From assembly GCA_963971425.1 (NCBI GenBank), contig OZ020514.1, positions 41,143,158-41,207,157 on the forward strand: a stretch of 64,000 nt of DNA, given 5' to 3'. Under the pieces are notes generated by a model. It saw only the letters and a list, made by a program, of their open reading frames with translations. It was not told the origin of the DNA and made no database searches. Position 1 is the stretch's first letter. Every line of letters begins with the position of its first letter. A program made the position numbers and the translations under genes. The stretch is from Bryoerythrophyllum caledonicum (Eukaryota; Streptophyta; Bryopsida; Pottiales; Pottiaceae). Positions 62,300-64,000 of this stretch are shown piece after piece.

Positions 62300-64000
62300 A
62301 GGTGAGGAGATGGAAGTCATGGTGGAGGATGTGAGTGAAATTGGAACCGGAAGGTTGAAGAAAAGGATCAAACAGAAAGGTGCTACTCATGATCTTTTGC
62401 CAGCTATGATCTCCAAAGACACTTTGGATCAAAGGTTGATAGAAGACTCCGTACGATCTGATATTCAAAATATTGTGATGATAGGAGGTGAAGACAATGG
62501 TAACGCGGAATAAAAGGGAAAAATATGGATGGAGAAGAAACCGTTGTTCCAAACGTTCAAACTTTGGAAGGCATGGCTGCAGAAACAATGGATGTTGGCC
62601 AAAAACTTCAACGCGGGAAACATTGGAACCAAATTCCAATGACCCAATGATTAACAAGGGTATAATTTCTGGTATTGAAGAAATGCTTCGAACAATGCCA
62701 AACAAGGATAAGTTCAAAGAGTTGCTCGACTTGAGTGTTAAGTGAACTGATGCGTGCATTCAAACAATGGAATTTGGTAGCCGGACTGCAAAGTGATTCG
62801 AACGAGGCAGCTGAAATGAAAAGAATAGTGAGAGTGGCACGTAATTTGATGGATGGGGCCAAAATTCTTGCAGCAATGGCTTCTTCTCTTCTAGATATGG
62901 CTCATGCATTTTCAAGTATAATTCCAAGTGTGCTACGAGCCGCCTATGGCTTCGACACATTGACTTCATGTATAATGCCAATGTTAGAAGAAAGGATCGC
63001 GCTATTACATGTGACTGAATTGGAAAAAGAGGCCGATAAAAATGATGCCCTCACTAGACAACTAAAATGTGAATTGGAAGGGAACAAGCGGCATGTGGAT
63101 GCAAGTAGAAGAGACCTTAAAAAGATGTCGGAGAAGATGAATGTGCCAGTCCTAGAGTCTGGATGTGGTAGTCATTGTAGGCAATGCTGAAACTTCAGAC
63201 AACCTTTATTTTCCTAGTTTGAAAGGAATGATGGAGAGGATGCCTCACCAATCAAATCTAGCAGACCAGCCCAACCTTCTTTTGTTGAATGAGTAGTCAT
63301 GAGTTGAGAGTAGCCAAGTACGGCCAAAAGCGCATGGAAAAGGAAAGGCGATAGTGGAATGTGAGAGGGAGATGGAATTGGTGTCACAGAAGTTGGAGGT
63401 GGCAAATATGAAGAGGGACGAGGCACGAGCCGAACTAGAGACATTGCGGAAGACATTGAGATTAGTGGACGACACACCATGCAACGTTAACACAATGCCT
63501 AGGTTGGATTGGATTCATTGCCTTCAGGATAGAGAGACTATGGTCTCAAAAGCACAACATGATTTCAAAAAATTTGCCGCCGAATCACAAGAATCATGTG
63601 AACTCGTGGATACCTCATTGGAGAGATTCAAGAAATTCATCGCACAAACTATCATCGGAAGGGAAAGAGCAATGGTAATGACTCGACTTTGGAAGTAGAG
63701 GAAGGATGGATGCCCAACAATATCTTCTCATCACATTTTGCGGAATTAAAACAAAGAGTAATCCATACTTGCGATCATGTCCCGACATCCCTCAACGACA
63801 CATGCAGCTTATGCCAAGAACATTTCGGTCCGGAGGGAGCGTATACGTTGGGCCAATGTGGCCATAACTTTCATATTACTTGCATTTCTCCAAGTTTTAT
63901 GATACAATTGGTGTGTCCCATGTGTCGTTCTCCAATTACCAGAAGATTCTACGAAGTGATGGGGATACAAGATGTTATGCCACCGAGGCACGAGTTCAAC
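62300..64000 (+). pseudogene. Coiled-coil / RING-H2 protein gene, broken, runs off the window
   Basis: An intron-like CAG at 62299 precedes GEEMEVMVEDVSEIGTGRL. Later parts in shifting frames include NKGIISGIEEMLRTMPNKDK, RVARNLMDGAKILAAMASSL, a charged coiled coil (MELVSQKLEVANMKRDEARA, 63.37-63.45 kb) and, from 63.8 kb, a RING-H2 finger. The finger is C-x2-C (TCSLC), C-x-H-x2-H-x2-C (QCGHNFHITC), then C-x2-C (VCPMC), all eight ligands present, followed by RSPITRRFYEVMGI. RING-H2 proteins are typically E3 ubiquitin ligases, and the coiled coil would mediate partner binding. At least three frame changes separate the parts, so this copy is probably dead. The C-terminus lies beyond 64000. Confidence 0.6.

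Noticed and set aside
1-64000. tRNA and rRNA genes
   Set aside because: I looked for tRNA T-arm and anticodon patterns and conserved rRNA words by eye and saw none convincing; a covariance-model scan would be needed to exclude them.

Overview
The window looks like nuclear DNA from a land plant, possibly a non-seed lineage. The evidence is a CACTA transposon with the plant-type CACTACAAGAAAA terminus, degenerate interstitial repeats of the plant telomere type (CCCTAAA), short GT-AG introns, and dispersed AT-rich repeats. No organism-specific gene was recognised, so the lineage is an inference. There is one 200-base assembly gap (11597-11796). Almost everything is transposon or decayed gene copy. 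The only coding sequence that looks intact is the four-exon gene inside the CACTA element, plus possibly a small frame at 47.7-48.1 kb.

Layout. 1-8.9 kb: AT-rich, no gene. 8.9-10.2 kb: decayed kinase-like gene (copy 1) behind a GC-rich TATA promoter. 11.8 to about 22.6 kb: a large LINE on the minus strand, with 5' monomers of about 120 bp, ORF1, a CA-rich spacer, and ORF2 with endonuclease, reverse transcriptase, RNase H and a long C-terminal domain. 23.8-25.5 kb: decayed unknown gene family C (copy 1) and a GC block. 25.5-29.8 kb: AT-rich with dispersed repeats. 29.8-38 kb: a GC-richer island holding a multi-exon minus-strand gene with a ParB/sulfiredoxin-like region and a C-terminal FCP1/NLI-type HAD phosphatase-like domain. 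The island is studded with copies of an 18-bp palindrome, consensus AGCCGGAGATCTCCGGCT. 38.3-39.2 kb: pyrimidine-rich satellite. 39.566-46.227 kb: a complete CACTA element with a 3-bp target duplication, inserted into telomere-like repeats. 46.3-49.9 kb: decayed coding remnants with more of the same palindrome. 50.0-52.1 kb: kinase-like gene copy 2. 52.3-53.8 kb: dispersed repeats. 54.6-56.0 kb: 5'-truncated LINE copy. 56.251-57.924 kb: complete Tc1/mariner element with 33-bp inverted repeats and TA duplications. 58.1-59.65 kb: family C copy 2 behind the same class of GC-box promoter. 59.9-62.2 kb: repeats. 62.3-64.0 kb: broken coiled-coil/RING-H2 gene running to the window edge.

Most interesting. 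(1) The palindrome family occurs at 13 or so sites, confined to two blocks, and one block carries a ParB-like gene. This resembles the clustering of parS sites around parB, but that is speculation. (2) One intron of that gene carries a 145-bp insert between 10-bp direct repeats, with a palindrome near each end, and one repeat copy supplies the 5' splice site. (3) The in-frame stops of the same gene are overwhelmingly TAG, as expected if methylated CAG sites decayed to TAG. (4) Two unrelated decayed gene families share a GGCCGTCCG-box plus TATAAAAGG promoter layout. All family assignments were made by eye without database searches.
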